Shown: positions 16,432-23,830 of the stretch, piece after piece | Position numbering within the stretch: the first letter of the stretch is position 1 | Layout of the letters: each line of letters starts with the position of its first letter | NCBI GenBank assembly: GCA_947449735.1 | Contig: CANFTB010000001.1 | Location: 62,001-126,000, forward strand | Direction: 5' to 3' | DNA length: 64,000 nt | DNA from: Chthoniobacteraceae bacterium | GTDB taxonomy: Bacteria; Verrucomicrobiota; Verrucomicrobiia; Chthoniobacterales; Chthoniobacteraceae | Translations under genes and position numbers: made by a program | The notes under the pieces: generated by a model | The model's database searches: none | What the model was told of the DNA's origin: nothing | Seen by the model: only the letters and a program-made list of their open reading frames with translations

Positions 16432-17174
16432 GCGAAGAAAAGGACTTTTTGTTGTACATCGAAGGGTTGGGGGTGTCTTTCGACGGGTTCAAGGCTGTCG
16501 ACGGGTTCAACTTCTACATGGACCGGAACCAGGTGCATGTGATCATTGGACCGAACGGCGCCGGAAAGACGACAGTGCTGGACTTGATCTGTGGAAAGAC
16601 CAAGGCGACGAGCGGGAGTATCAAGTTTAAAAACAAGGAGATGCGCGGTCTCAAGGAGCATGAGATTGTGCGGGCCGGCGTGGGTCGGAAGTTTCAAAAT
16701 CCCTCGATTTACGAGAATCTCACCGTGTTCGAAAACCTTGAGATCTCGCACCCTAGGGGCCGGGGTGTCTGGGGATGTTTGGTGTTCCAGCGCACGGAAG
16801 ATGTCTCGTTGAAGATCAGGAGTGTGGCGGCAGACATCGGGCTGCTCGACCGGCTTGAGACAGAGGCCGGCGTGTTGAGCCACGGACAAAAGCAGTGGCT
16901 GGAAATCGGGATGCTGCTCATGCAGGAGCCGGAGCTTTTGATGTTGGACGAACCGGTTGCCGGAATGAGCGTCAGGGAGCGGGAGGCGACCGCGCAGTTG
17001 ATTCGGAAAATCAGCGCCCAGCGCTCGGTGATCGTGATCGAACATGACATGGAGTTTGTGAAGGAGATCGCGGACAGGGTCACTGTGATGCATCTGGGGA
17101 AAATTCTGGCGGAAGGGTCCATGGAGCACGTCCAGCACGACCCGGCCGTGATCGAGGTTTACATCGGCCACTAA
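16428..17174 (+). CDS. urtD: urea/short-chain amide ABC transporter, ATP-binding protein UrtD
   Basis: 248 residues from ATG 16428 (MSEEKDFLLY). A longer frame runs upstream inside urtC, but this start gives the ATGA coupling and the standard N-terminus. Walker A is GPNGAGKTT (residues 41-49), the signature is LSHGQKQWLEIG, Walker B LLMLDEPVAG, and the switch His lies in VIVIEHDMEFV. A BCA-type C-terminal segment (AEGSMEHVQHDPAVIEVYIG) marks the LivG/UrtD subgroup. It powers uptake at the inner membrane face as a heterodimer with UrtE. Confidence 0.95.
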   Translation: MSEEKDFLLYIEGLGVSFDGFKAVDGFNFYMDRNQVHVIIGPNGAGKTTVLDLICGKTKATSGSIKFKNKEMRGLKEHEIVRAGVGRKFQNPSIYENLTVFENLEISHPRGRGVWGCLVFQRTEDVSLKIRSVAADIGLLDRLETEAGVLSHGQKQWLEIGMLLMQEPELLMLDEPVAGMSVREREATAQLIRKISAQRSVIVIEHDMEFVKEIADRVTVMHLGKILAEGSMEHVQHDPAVIEVYIGH

Positions 17175-17204
17175 GTGAACGCGGTGAATGGAGGAACTTG
17201 CGCT

Positions 17205-17894
17205 ATGCTTTCAGTAAATTCGATTCAAGTGAGTTACGGACAGAGTGTCGTGATTCGAGACCTTAGCTTCGAGGCGGCCAAAGGGGAGATCGTGGGAGTG
17301 GTCGGACGCAACGGAATGGGGAAGACGACGTTGTTCCGCAGCCTGATTGGGATGCTGCCTCTGCGCGGGGGCAGGATCACACTCGATGGGAACGATATTT
17401 CCGGTGACGAGTCCCATCAGCGGGTAGCCAAGGGTTTGGCAATCGTGCCCCAGGGGCGGATGATTTTCCCGTACCTTTCGGTGTACGAGAATCTGATTTC
17501 AGGAGTTCCCGGAGCGGTGTCGTCGGACGATTTATCCGAGATTTATTCCCTTTTTCCTGTGTTGCGGGACATGAAGGACCGCAAGGGGGGGAATCTCTCG
17601 GGCGGACAGCAACAGCAGTTGGCCATCGGGCGCGCGCTCATGACCAAGCCGAAGGCGCTTTTGTTGGATGAACCGACGGAGGGGATCCAGCCCTCCATCA
17701 TCAAAGATATTGCACGCACGTTGAAAGAAATACGCGACCTGAGGGACCTCACGATCGTGGTGAGCGAGCAGGTGCTCAGCTTCATGCTGGACGTGTGCGA
17801 CCGCCTCTTCGTCATCGAAAAGGGCGCCCTGGTCCGGGAGGACCCGCGGGCGTCGGTGAATGCCGAGGAAATCCGGAAAATGTTGTCAGTCTAA
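17205..17894 (+). CDS. urtE: urea/short-chain amide ABC transporter, ATP-binding protein UrtE
   Basis: 229 residues from ATG 17205 (MLSVNSIQVSYGQS). An in-frame GTG at 17175 directly after urtD would add ten residues, but GGAGG at 17190-17194 is well placed for the ATG. Walker A is GRNGMGKTT, the signature LSGGQQQQLAIGRAL, Walker B ALLLDEPTEGIQPSI. The LivF/UrtE-type ending is present. Partner of UrtD in the transporter; 20 bases separate its stop from fmdA. Confidence 0.94.
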   Translation: MLSVNSIQVSYGQSVVIRDLSFEAAKGEIVGVVGRNGMGKTTLFRSLIGMLPLRGGRITLDGNDISGDESHQRVAKGLAIVPQGRMIFPYLSVYENLISGVPGAVSSDDLSEIYSLFPVLRDMKDRKGGNLSGGQQQQLAIGRALMTKPKALLLDEPTEGIQPSIIKDIARTLKEIRDLRDLTIVVSEQVLSFMLDVCDRLFVIEKGALVREDPRASVNAEEIRKMLSV

Positions 17895-17914
17895 ACCCAA
17901 AACCAAATACGACC

Positions 17915-19132
17915 ATGAAAACACTGATCAAAGTCGACCTAAAGGGCAGTCCCGAATCACAGGAAGTTTTGCACAACCGCTGGCACCCGGACATTCCGAT
18001 GGTGGCTTATGTGAAGCCCGGAGACGAGTTTCGTGTCGAGTGCATCGACTGGACGGGCGGGCAGATTCTCAATAACGACTCCGCGAACGATGTCCGCGAC
18101 GTGGACCTGACCAAGGTGCACTACCTTAGCGGCCCGATCGGCGTCGAGGGAGCGGAGCCTGGAGATCTACTGGTGGTGGACTTGCTGGATATCGGCGTGC
18201 TCGAGGACTTCCAGTGGGGTTTTACGGGGATATTCGACCGGAAAAACGGGGGCGGCTTTTTGACCGAGCATTATCCCGAGGCGAGGAAGGCGTGCTGGGA
18301 TTTCCACGGAATTTATACGTCGTCGCGGCACATTCCAGGGGTCGAGTTCGCCGGGATCATGCATCCCGGTTTGATCGGGTGTCTGCCTTCGAAGGAGATG
18401 CTCGGTATCTGGAACAAGCGCGAGGCCGAGTTGTTCGCAACAGATCCGGAGCGGACGCCGCCGCTCTGCGCGCTTCCTTATGAACCGACCGCCCACATGG
18501 GCAAAATGAAGGGCGCTGCGGCGAAGGCTGCAGCAATGGAGGGTGCGCGCACCGTACCGCCGCGCGAGCATGGCGGGAATTGCGACATTAAAAACCTTAC
18601 CCGCGGCTCGAAGATCTTCTTCCCTGTGTATGTGAAGGACGGGGGGCTTTCGATGGGTGACATCCACTTCTCCCAGGGGGACGGCGAGATCACCTTCTGC
18701 GGTGCAATCGAGATGGCGGGATACCTGGATCTGCGTGTGAACATCATCAAGGGGGGGATGGCGAAGTACGCGATCACCAATCCGATCTTCATGCCCAGTC
18801 CGCTTCAGCCCAACTACACGAAGCATCTGATCTTCGAGGGGATTTCCGTGGATGAGCACGGCAAGCAGTACTATCTCGATCCGCACGTGGCCTACCGCCG
18901 CGCCTGCTTGAACGCCATCGAGTACTTGAAGAAGTTTGGGTACACGGGCGAACAGGCTTACGCGATTTTGGGGACAGCGCCGGTGGAGGGACGCATCAGC
19001 GGGATTGTGGACATCCCGAACGCTTGCGCGACCTTGTATCTCCCGACTGAGATCTTTGCCTTCGACATCACGCCGAACGCCTCGGGGCCGACGCTGCACA
19101 AACTCGGCGCGGATCTCGCCGTCACAACCTAA
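17915..19132 (+). CDS. fmdA: formamidase (FmdA/AmdA family amidohydrolase)
   Basis: 405 residues from ATG 17915, very near the 407 or so typical of Methylophilus formamidase. It hydrolyses formamide to formate and ammonia; other short amides are possible. Conserved stretches include HNRWHPDIPMVAYVKPGDEF, QILNNDSANDVRDVDL, the HYLSGPIGVEGAEPGDLLVV block, ASR-type HIPGVEFAGIMHPGLIG, EHGGNCDIKNL (metal/catalytic region) and SMGDIHFSQGDGEI. No signal peptide, so cytoplasmic, acting on the amide imported by UrtABCDE. It lies 20 bases after urtE and 20 bases before fmdB, clearly the same operon. Confidence 0.95.
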   Translation: MKTLIKVDLKGSPESQEVLHNRWHPDIPMVAYVKPGDEFRVECIDWTGGQILNNDSANDVRDVDLTKVHYLSGPIGVEGAEPGDLLVVDLLDIGVLEDFQWGFTGIFDRKNGGGFLTEHYPEARKACWDFHGIYTSSRHIPGVEFAGIMHPGLIGCLPSKEMLGIWNKREAELFATDPERTPPLCALPYEPTAHMGKMKGAAAKAAAMEGARTVPPREHGGNCDIKNLTRGSKIFFPVYVKDGGLSMGDIHFSQGDGEITFCGAIEMAGYLDLRVNIIKGGMAKYAITNPIFMPSPLQPNYTKHLIFEGISVDEHGKQYYLDPHVAYRRACLNAIEYLKKFGYTGEQAYAILGTAPVEGRISGIVDIPNACATLYLPTEIFAFDITPNASGPTLHKLGADLAVTT

Positions 19133-19152
19133 ACACCGAACTAGAGCGTTTC

Positions 19153-19488
19153 ATGCCAGTCTACGATTTCGAGTGTGCATTGTGCGGTGACTTCCCCGTG
19201 GTGCTTTCGATCAGCGATCGCGACAAGCCGATGGAGTGTCCCGAGTGCGGTCTGGAAGCCCGGCGGATGGTGTCGGCGCCGAATCTGGCGTTGATGAATT
19301 CGGGCAGGCGCAAGGCGTTTGCCGTTAACGAGCGGAGTGCGCACGCTCCCAGGGTGAGCAGCGGCCACAGTTGCAACACGGGTTGCGGCTGCGGATCGAA
19401 GATCCGGAAGGGGCGTTCTCGCAAGACGCACATGGGCGTCGCACAGACGACCAAGAGCGGGGCGCGGCCCTGGATGCTCGGGCATTAA
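19153..19488 (+). CDS. fmdB: FmdB-family zinc-ribbon protein
   Basis: 111 residues. The N-terminus MPVYDFECALCG with Cys8 and Cys11, then Cys29-Pro-Glu-Cys32, forms the small FmdB/CxxC zinc ribbon. In Methylophilus, fmdB lies next to formamidase and was proposed to regulate it, though its molecular action is not known. The C-terminal half is polar and rich in Cys and Gly (HSCNTGCGCGSK around residue 75) and basic, and ends in a short tail. Last gene of the operon, 41 bases before the terminator. Confidence 0.9.
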   Translation: MPVYDFECALCGDFPVVLSISDRDKPMECPECGLEARRMVSAPNLALMNSGRRKAFAVNERSAHAPRVSSGHSCNTGCGCGSKIRKGRSRKTHMGVAQTTKSGARPWMLGH

Positions 19489-19528
19489 GGCGGGGTGGTG
19501 TGGTGGTGTCTGCCTGATCAGCCTTGCG

Positions 19529-19563
19529 AAAATCCCGCTGGAGGAGGCTCCAGCGGGATTTTT
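19529..19563. terminator. bidirectional rho-independent terminator
   Basis: A perfect 15-pair stem (19529-19543 with 19548-19562) with a four-base loop GAGG. The stem begins AAAA and ends TTTT, and a fifth T follows. It sits between fmdB (plus) and the small transthyretin-like gene (minus), so it can end transcripts from both sides. Confidence 0.95.
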
Positions 19564-19613
19564 CGTCGACAGTTTCTTTACCTCAAGTGTCTGGCTTTGT
19601 GAGGCGCTCTGGC

Positions 19614-19958
19614 TCAGGCCTCAGTGAATTTCAGGTGCAGCGTCTTTGTGGAATGGGCGTCTTCCGTTCCCGTCTTGCCGCAATGCACGTTTTCGTGAGT
19701 CTCAGAGCGGAAGATGTCGATTCCCTGTGTGTTCTTCACCAGCACATACAGGTCAGGCCTGGCTTCGCCCGCTGTCGCAAGGTCGAAACTAAACTCCGCG
19801 GTGAAATCCGGGTAGCTTCCCAAAAGCACGGCCTCGCACAGGAAGTCGTCGGTGATCGGGTCGGCATCCCAGAGCTGGGCGGTCATTCCCGACAGGTTGG
19901 GAATGCGTCCGTCCCGGACGTGAAGGGTGGCGTGCACTTTGACGGTGAGGCTTTTCAT
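19614..19958 (-). CDS. small transthyretin-like beta-sandwich protein
   Basis: 114 residues from ATG 19958 (MKSLTVKVHATLHVRDG); a longer frame starting at 20063 runs into the kinase gene and is unlikely. The sequence alternates short strands and turns, with LWDADPITDDFLCEAVLLGS followed by an FTAEFSFDL strand and RPDLYVLVKN. This pattern resembles transthyretin-like domains (polar turn with DxDP and TDDxL, then a PDL strand), but similarity is weak and no signal peptide is seen. It lies 26 bases after the FGGY kinase gene and probably shares its mRNA. Function unknown. Confidence 0.6.
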   Translation of the reverse strand: MKSLTVKVHATLHVRDGRIPNLSGMTAQLWDADPITDDFLCEAVLLGSYPDFTAEFSFDLATAGEARPDLYVLVKNTQGIDIFRSETHENVHCGKTGTEDAHSTKTLHLKFTEA

Positions 19959-19984
19959 TGCGAGGCGTGTTTGGGGGATGTCTG

Positions 19985-21295
19985 CTAGTCTCTCGGGGTG
20001 AGGGTTCCGAGACCGCGCATCGTCGCGTCGGTGACGGAGCGGAATTTCCAATCGCCCTTCCAATCGCGGCGCATGAGGCGGTCCAAATGGTCCGCTCCGC
20101 CGGACACTGCGACGGACTCGAGGATCTTTGTGCCGGAAGCGGCGAGCAACGGGATGCGGGCCGCGCTTGCAGCGATGAGCCCCTCGATCATGGCCGAGAG
20201 CATGTTCTCGCGCGTGGAGGCGAGGGTGAGTCCGTCGAAGCTGCCCTGTCGCTGGAGAATACTGGTGCGTTCGCCGGCCATGTAGGGATGGAAGACCACG
20301 GTGCCGGCGGCCGAAGGTCCTTTTTTAGCCAGTCGGAACATCTCTTTGCGGAAGTCTTCGATGGACATCTCGTGGAAGAATTGAAGCCTGGCCCAATAGA
20401 GAGCCGATGCGACGGCCGCGAGGGTGCCGACCATCACGAACTTGCCGTCTATGCCGAGGGCGCGGGTGAGGAGCTGTTCGTGCGGCTTGGGCTTGTCGGT
20501 GCAGAGTGCGAGAACGTCCGTGGAGCCGCACACGTTGAACAGCTGTCCCGGTTCGGCGCCCGCGAGCAGCATGCCCGCGCTGCCGTCGACGATGCCCGTC
20601 ATCACAGGGGTGCCCTCGAGCAGACCGAAGGCTGCCGCAGCTTCGCGCGTGACGGTTCCGGCGATCCGGTCGCCGTCCATGATTTCGGGGAGGAGCCTGG
20701 GGTCGGCTCCGATGTTGTCGCAAAGCTCGTGGTTCCAGCCGTCGAGTTTGAGGGTGTTGAACAGTCCGGTGAAGGAGGCGTTGGAGGGGTCGGTGACCCG
20801 GGCGCCCGTCAGGTGCCTGTGGAGAAAGGTGTTCAGGTGGCCGACAAGGTCGGCGCCCTTGAGGCGGCGGGGTTCGTTCTGGCGGTACCAGGCCCAGGTG
20901 GTGGAGCTGATGCCTCCGGGGAAGGGGCGGCACCCGGTGATCGCCATGTGGCGTTTTTTTCCAATGCGGGATTCGATCTCGGAGGCGAGCTCGACGCTGC
21001 GACGGTCCTGGTGGGTGACGAGCGGGGTGAGCGCCTTGCCGGTCTTGTCCATGGCAACCCAGGCCGGGCACATGACGGCGAGAGCGATGGCGTCGACCTT
21101 TTTGGCCTGACCCTTGAGTCCCTTGATTGCCTCGGCTACGGCCCGCAGGAGGTCGTCCGCATCCACCTCAACGCGTGCGCCGGCGTGAGTGGACTTGAAG
21201 AAGACGCGGGGCGACTCGGCGAGGACTTTTTTGCCAACGAGGATGCCGGCGATGACCGATGAGGAGCCGATGTCGAGTCCGAGGAGTGTGTTCAT
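19985..21295 (-). CDS. FGGY-family carbohydrate kinase
   Basis: 436 residues, shorter than the usual 480-520 of FGGY kinases. The N-terminal ATP-binding strand is LLGLDIGSSSVIAGI (residues 4-18), the middle carries WAWYRQNEP and DPSNASFTGLFNT, the phosphate loop NVCGSTDVLAL lies about residue 255 and the adenosine motif SGGADHLDRLMR near 400. It phosphorylates a sugar or polyol using ATP in the cytoplasm. A xylulokinase-like role is possible but the substrate cannot be fixed. It is divergent from a TIM-barrel protein at 21531, a pairing typical of isomerase-kinase sugar catabolism, and is followed by the transthyretin-like gene. Confidence 0.88.
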   Translation of the reverse strand: MNTLLGLDIGSSSVIAGILVGKKVLAESPRVFFKSTHAGARVEVDADDLLRAVAEAIKGLKGQAKKVDAIALAVMCPAWVAMDKTGKALTPLVTHQDRRSVELASEIESRIGKKRHMAITGCRPFPGGISSTTWAWYRQNEPRRLKGADLVGHLNTFLHRHLTGARVTDPSNASFTGLFNTLKLDGWNHELCDNIGADPRLLPEIMDGDRIAGTVTREAAAAFGLLEGTPVMTGIVDGSAGMLLAGAEPGQLFNVCGSTDVLALCTDKPKPHEQLLTRALGIDGKFVMVGTLAAVASALYWARLQFFHEMSIEDFRKEMFRLAKKGPSAAGTVVFHPYMAGERTSILQRQGSFDGLTLASTRENMLSAMIEGLIAASAARIPLLAASGTKILESVAVSGGADHLDRLMRRDWKGDWKFRSVTDATMRGLGTLTPRD

Positions 21296-21530
21296 GTTTG
21301 TGTTTGAAAAAATCGGAGAGTGGGAATGCTGGAGGCAGCTCGAAGGCCGGTTCAGGCAACCGCTGTCTGCCTATTCAATGCGGCTGCATTTTGAAATGCC
21401 AGAGAAACAACGCGTCCGGGCCCGTCTGTTTTTTGGACGCCGGCGCCGCGCCTGCGCACGAAGCGGGGGGCGTTGAAGCCGGTTTTACATTGAATGCAGG
21501 GTCCTTTCAGCTGGCGGGAATTTGGTTGAA

Positions 21531-22592
21531 ATGAAACTTCCTCCGCGCGGGTTCTGTCGTTTAAATGCCGGGATGAGCGTACCGTTTTCTCTGAAATCGT
21601 CTGTCCAACTGGGAGTTGTCCCCACGCACATCAAGTTCGTCGGAGGCCTTGTCCCGGACGAGCACGGCAAGTTTCCGCGCGACGCCGCGGGGGTACTGGC
21701 GCCGGTGGCTGCGATGCGGCTGCTGTGCGAGACCTCCGAGGTGAGGCCCACGTGCGTGCAGATCCCGTATTTTGCATCCGCGGACGCGGCCGAGGTGGCG
21801 GAGATGATTGCCGGCCTGCGTGCGCTCGGACTGGACGTCCACTTTATCATCATGATCGGCGGAGCCAACCCGATGAATCCCTCAGATGAGGACGCCGTGG
21901 TTGCGCAGTTGGTGACGAGTTTGAAGGCGGCGGTCGCCCACGGGGTGAAGCATGTGTCTTCGACCTCGATTGAGGAATGGATGCGGCCCGGCGAGGTCCG
22001 GCGGGACGGCGCGGATTTTGACGCGGCGGTCGCGCAGAACGTGAAGGTGCATCTCCGCGTGGTGGAGGAGGCCGGTCTGCGCGGTTCCTGCGTGGAGAAC
22101 TGGCACATCGAGTTTCTGCGGCCCGGCGAGTTCAAGACCTTCACCGATGTGGAGCGCGGGTGGGCCGTGGTGAAAGCCGCGAACAAGGCGTTTGGCGGAA
22201 AATTTTTCAAGGTGCTCGTGGATGCCGCGCACTGTGGCGACTCGGGGTTCTCGATCGCGAAGAACGAGGAATTGATCGCGCAGATCGGGGCCGCCGGCGA
22301 GCTCGGGATTTTCCACGCCTCCGTCAAGACGACGCGCGGATGCTTGTCCACCGACGACGGTTGGGTCGGGGCGCTGTTGACGGCGGCCGCTCGGACGGGC
22401 GAGCTGCGCTTTGTGTTCGTGGAAGTGTTCCATCACGAGGATCCGGCGCTGGAACCCATCCGTAAGATGGACCCCGGCCACGGGCTCGATACGCGGGACG
22501 GCCGGAGTTACAACGACGTGACTGCGGATGCTCTTCGGGACGTGGGCCGCCGTTTGAACAACTTGGTGCTGCGCAAAGTTTTGCATGCGTGA
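21531..22592 (+). CDS. TIM-barrel protein, putative sugar isomerase/epimerase
   Basis: 353 residues from ATG 21531; another ATG at 21573 would shorten it by 14 residues, and neither has a clear ribosome binding site. The sequence has the strand-helix rhythm of a TIM barrel with acidic and His residues at strand ends: STSIEEW, ENWHIEF, VDAAHCGDSG, FHASVKTTRG and FVEVFHHED, as expected of metal-dependent xylose-isomerase-like enzymes. I could not place it in a named subfamily. Divergent placement beside an FGGY kinase suggests an aldose-ketose isomerisation or epimerisation step before phosphorylation; this is inference. Confidence 0.7.
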   Translation: MKLPPRGFCRLNAGMSVPFSLKSSVQLGVVPTHIKFVGGLVPDEHGKFPRDAAGVLAPVAAMRLLCETSEVRPTCVQIPYFASADAAEVAEMIAGLRALGLDVHFIIMIGGANPMNPSDEDAVVAQLVTSLKAAVAHGVKHVSSTSIEEWMRPGEVRRDGADFDAAVAQNVKVHLRVVEEAGLRGSCVENWHIEFLRPGEFKTFTDVERGWAVVKAANKAFGGKFFKVLVDAAHCGDSGFSIAKNEELIAQIGAAGELGIFHASVKTTRGCLSTDDGWVGALLTAAARTGELRFVFVEVFHHEDPALEPIRKMDPGHGLDTRDGRSYNDVTADALRDVGRRLNNLVLRKVLHA

Positions 22593-22735
22593 GTCCGGCT
22601 CTCTGGCGGGGGCGGGCCTGAGTATTTGGGGGCGCCTCCGCGGATTGTGGGGCCCGGAAACGCCTGATTCACGTGCCTGTAAGGCAGCCCTCCGGAGTGT
22701 CTGCGAAGGCCCGGTTGGCGTCCGTTTGACTTGAA

Positions 22736-23746
22736 ATGACGACTCCCGGACAGATGCTGCGGCGCTCCCAGATGTACCTGCAACTGGGACAACTTCTGGA
22801 TGCCGGAGTGGAACCTTTGCACGCGTTTGACGTGCTGCTTCAAAACCGGCCCTTCGGGATCGACGTCCCGCAGATTGAAAGCGTGAAACGGCAGATTGCG
22901 GAGGGGAGTACGCTGACGGAGGCATTCCGGAGCACGGGGGGGTGGATTCCAGATTTTGACCTGGGGATTTTGAGCGCGGGCGAGCTTTCTGGAAGTTTGG
23001 ACGCCTGTTGCCGGTATCTCGCGGAATATTACGAGAACAGGGCGCGGGTGGTGCGGAGCGTTCTGACGCAGGTGCTGTATCCTCTGACATTGATACACTT
23101 GAGCGTGTTTGTGGCGTTTGTGTTTCTGCCGTGGATCCAGGAGGGGATGAGCCTGGGCGCTGAGGTGTGGCTTGGGGTGGGGAAGGGGATGTTGTGTCTT
23201 TTGCCTCTGTACGCGGGGATCGGGTTTCTGGTTTATGCCCTGAACGGGCGGCACAGTTTGGAGTGGCGGGCGCGGATTGAGCGCTTCTTTGGGTATGTTC
23301 CCTTGCTCGGGCAGGGGCTCAAGTGTCTGGCGTTGGCGCGTCTTGCTGCCTCTCTGGAGGCGCTCTGCAGGAGCGGCGGTTCGATTGTCAGCGCCTGGGA
23401 GGTTGCGGCGGACTCTTCAGGGTCGCCGGCTATAGCGCACGCAGTGTCCGGGTTCCGCGCTGGGGTTGAGGCGGGGGACAGTCCCGCGGTTTTGTTGGCC
23501 AAAAACGCGCTGTTTCCTCCCATGTTCACGCACCTTTACGCCACGGGCGAAAAGAGCGGGAGGTTGGATGAGACTCTCCGTCAGCTTGGGAAACAGTACC
23601 AGGAGGAGGGGGTGCGGAAGCTGCGCGCGGCGGCGGACCTGCTGCCGAAGATCCTGTATTTTGCGGGCATGTTGTTTGCGGCTTATACGGTGCTGCGGTT
23701 TTATGGCGGCCAGATGCAGGAGTTGCGGAGTCTAGGGGAGCCGTGA
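22736..23746 (+). CDS. GspF/PilC-type type II secretion inner-membrane protein
   Basis: 336 residues, shorter than the usual 400 because the N-terminal tail is reduced. It has two T2SSF domains (about 10-130 and 200-325), each with the G(S/T)-L-A/T-E-x-x-x-x-F type helices: AEGSTLTEAFRSTG in the first, EAGDSPAVLLAKNALFPPMF in the second. About three membrane segments lie near residues 110-135, 145-165 and 300-325. In type II secretion or type IV pili the protein links the ATPase and pilin. No GspE, GspD or pilin gene is adjacent, so here it is an isolated component. ATG 22736. Confidence 0.86.
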   Translation: MTTPGQMLRRSQMYLQLGQLLDAGVEPLHAFDVLLQNRPFGIDVPQIESVKRQIAEGSTLTEAFRSTGGWIPDFDLGILSAGELSGSLDACCRYLAEYYENRARVVRSVLTQVLYPLTLIHLSVFVAFVFLPWIQEGMSLGAEVWLGVGKGMLCLLPLYAGIGFLVYALNGRHSLEWRARIERFFGYVPLLGQGLKCLALARLAASLEALCRSGGSIVSAWEVAADSSGSPAIAHAVSGFRAGVEAGDSPAVLLAKNALFPPMFTHLYATGEKSGRLDETLRQLGKQYQEEGVRKLRAAADLLPKILYFAGMLFAAYTVLRFYGGQMQELRSLGEP

Positions 23747-23830
23747 CGGATGGCTTGCTTCTTGCGGGCTGCCAAACTTTCGAAATTGAGGCTTATTTTT
23801 CCGGTTTTTGTTGGTTAACAAAGAACCGGC

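Noticed and set aside
17175-17204. GTG 17175 as the urtE start
   Set aside because: It directly abuts the urtD stop, but GGAGG sits ideally for the ATG at 17205, whose product has the normal UrtE N-terminus.
19958-21262. Open frame of about 430 codons antisense to the FGGY kinase
   Set aside because: No motif, Gly/Glu-rich translation and an intact kinase on the other strand.
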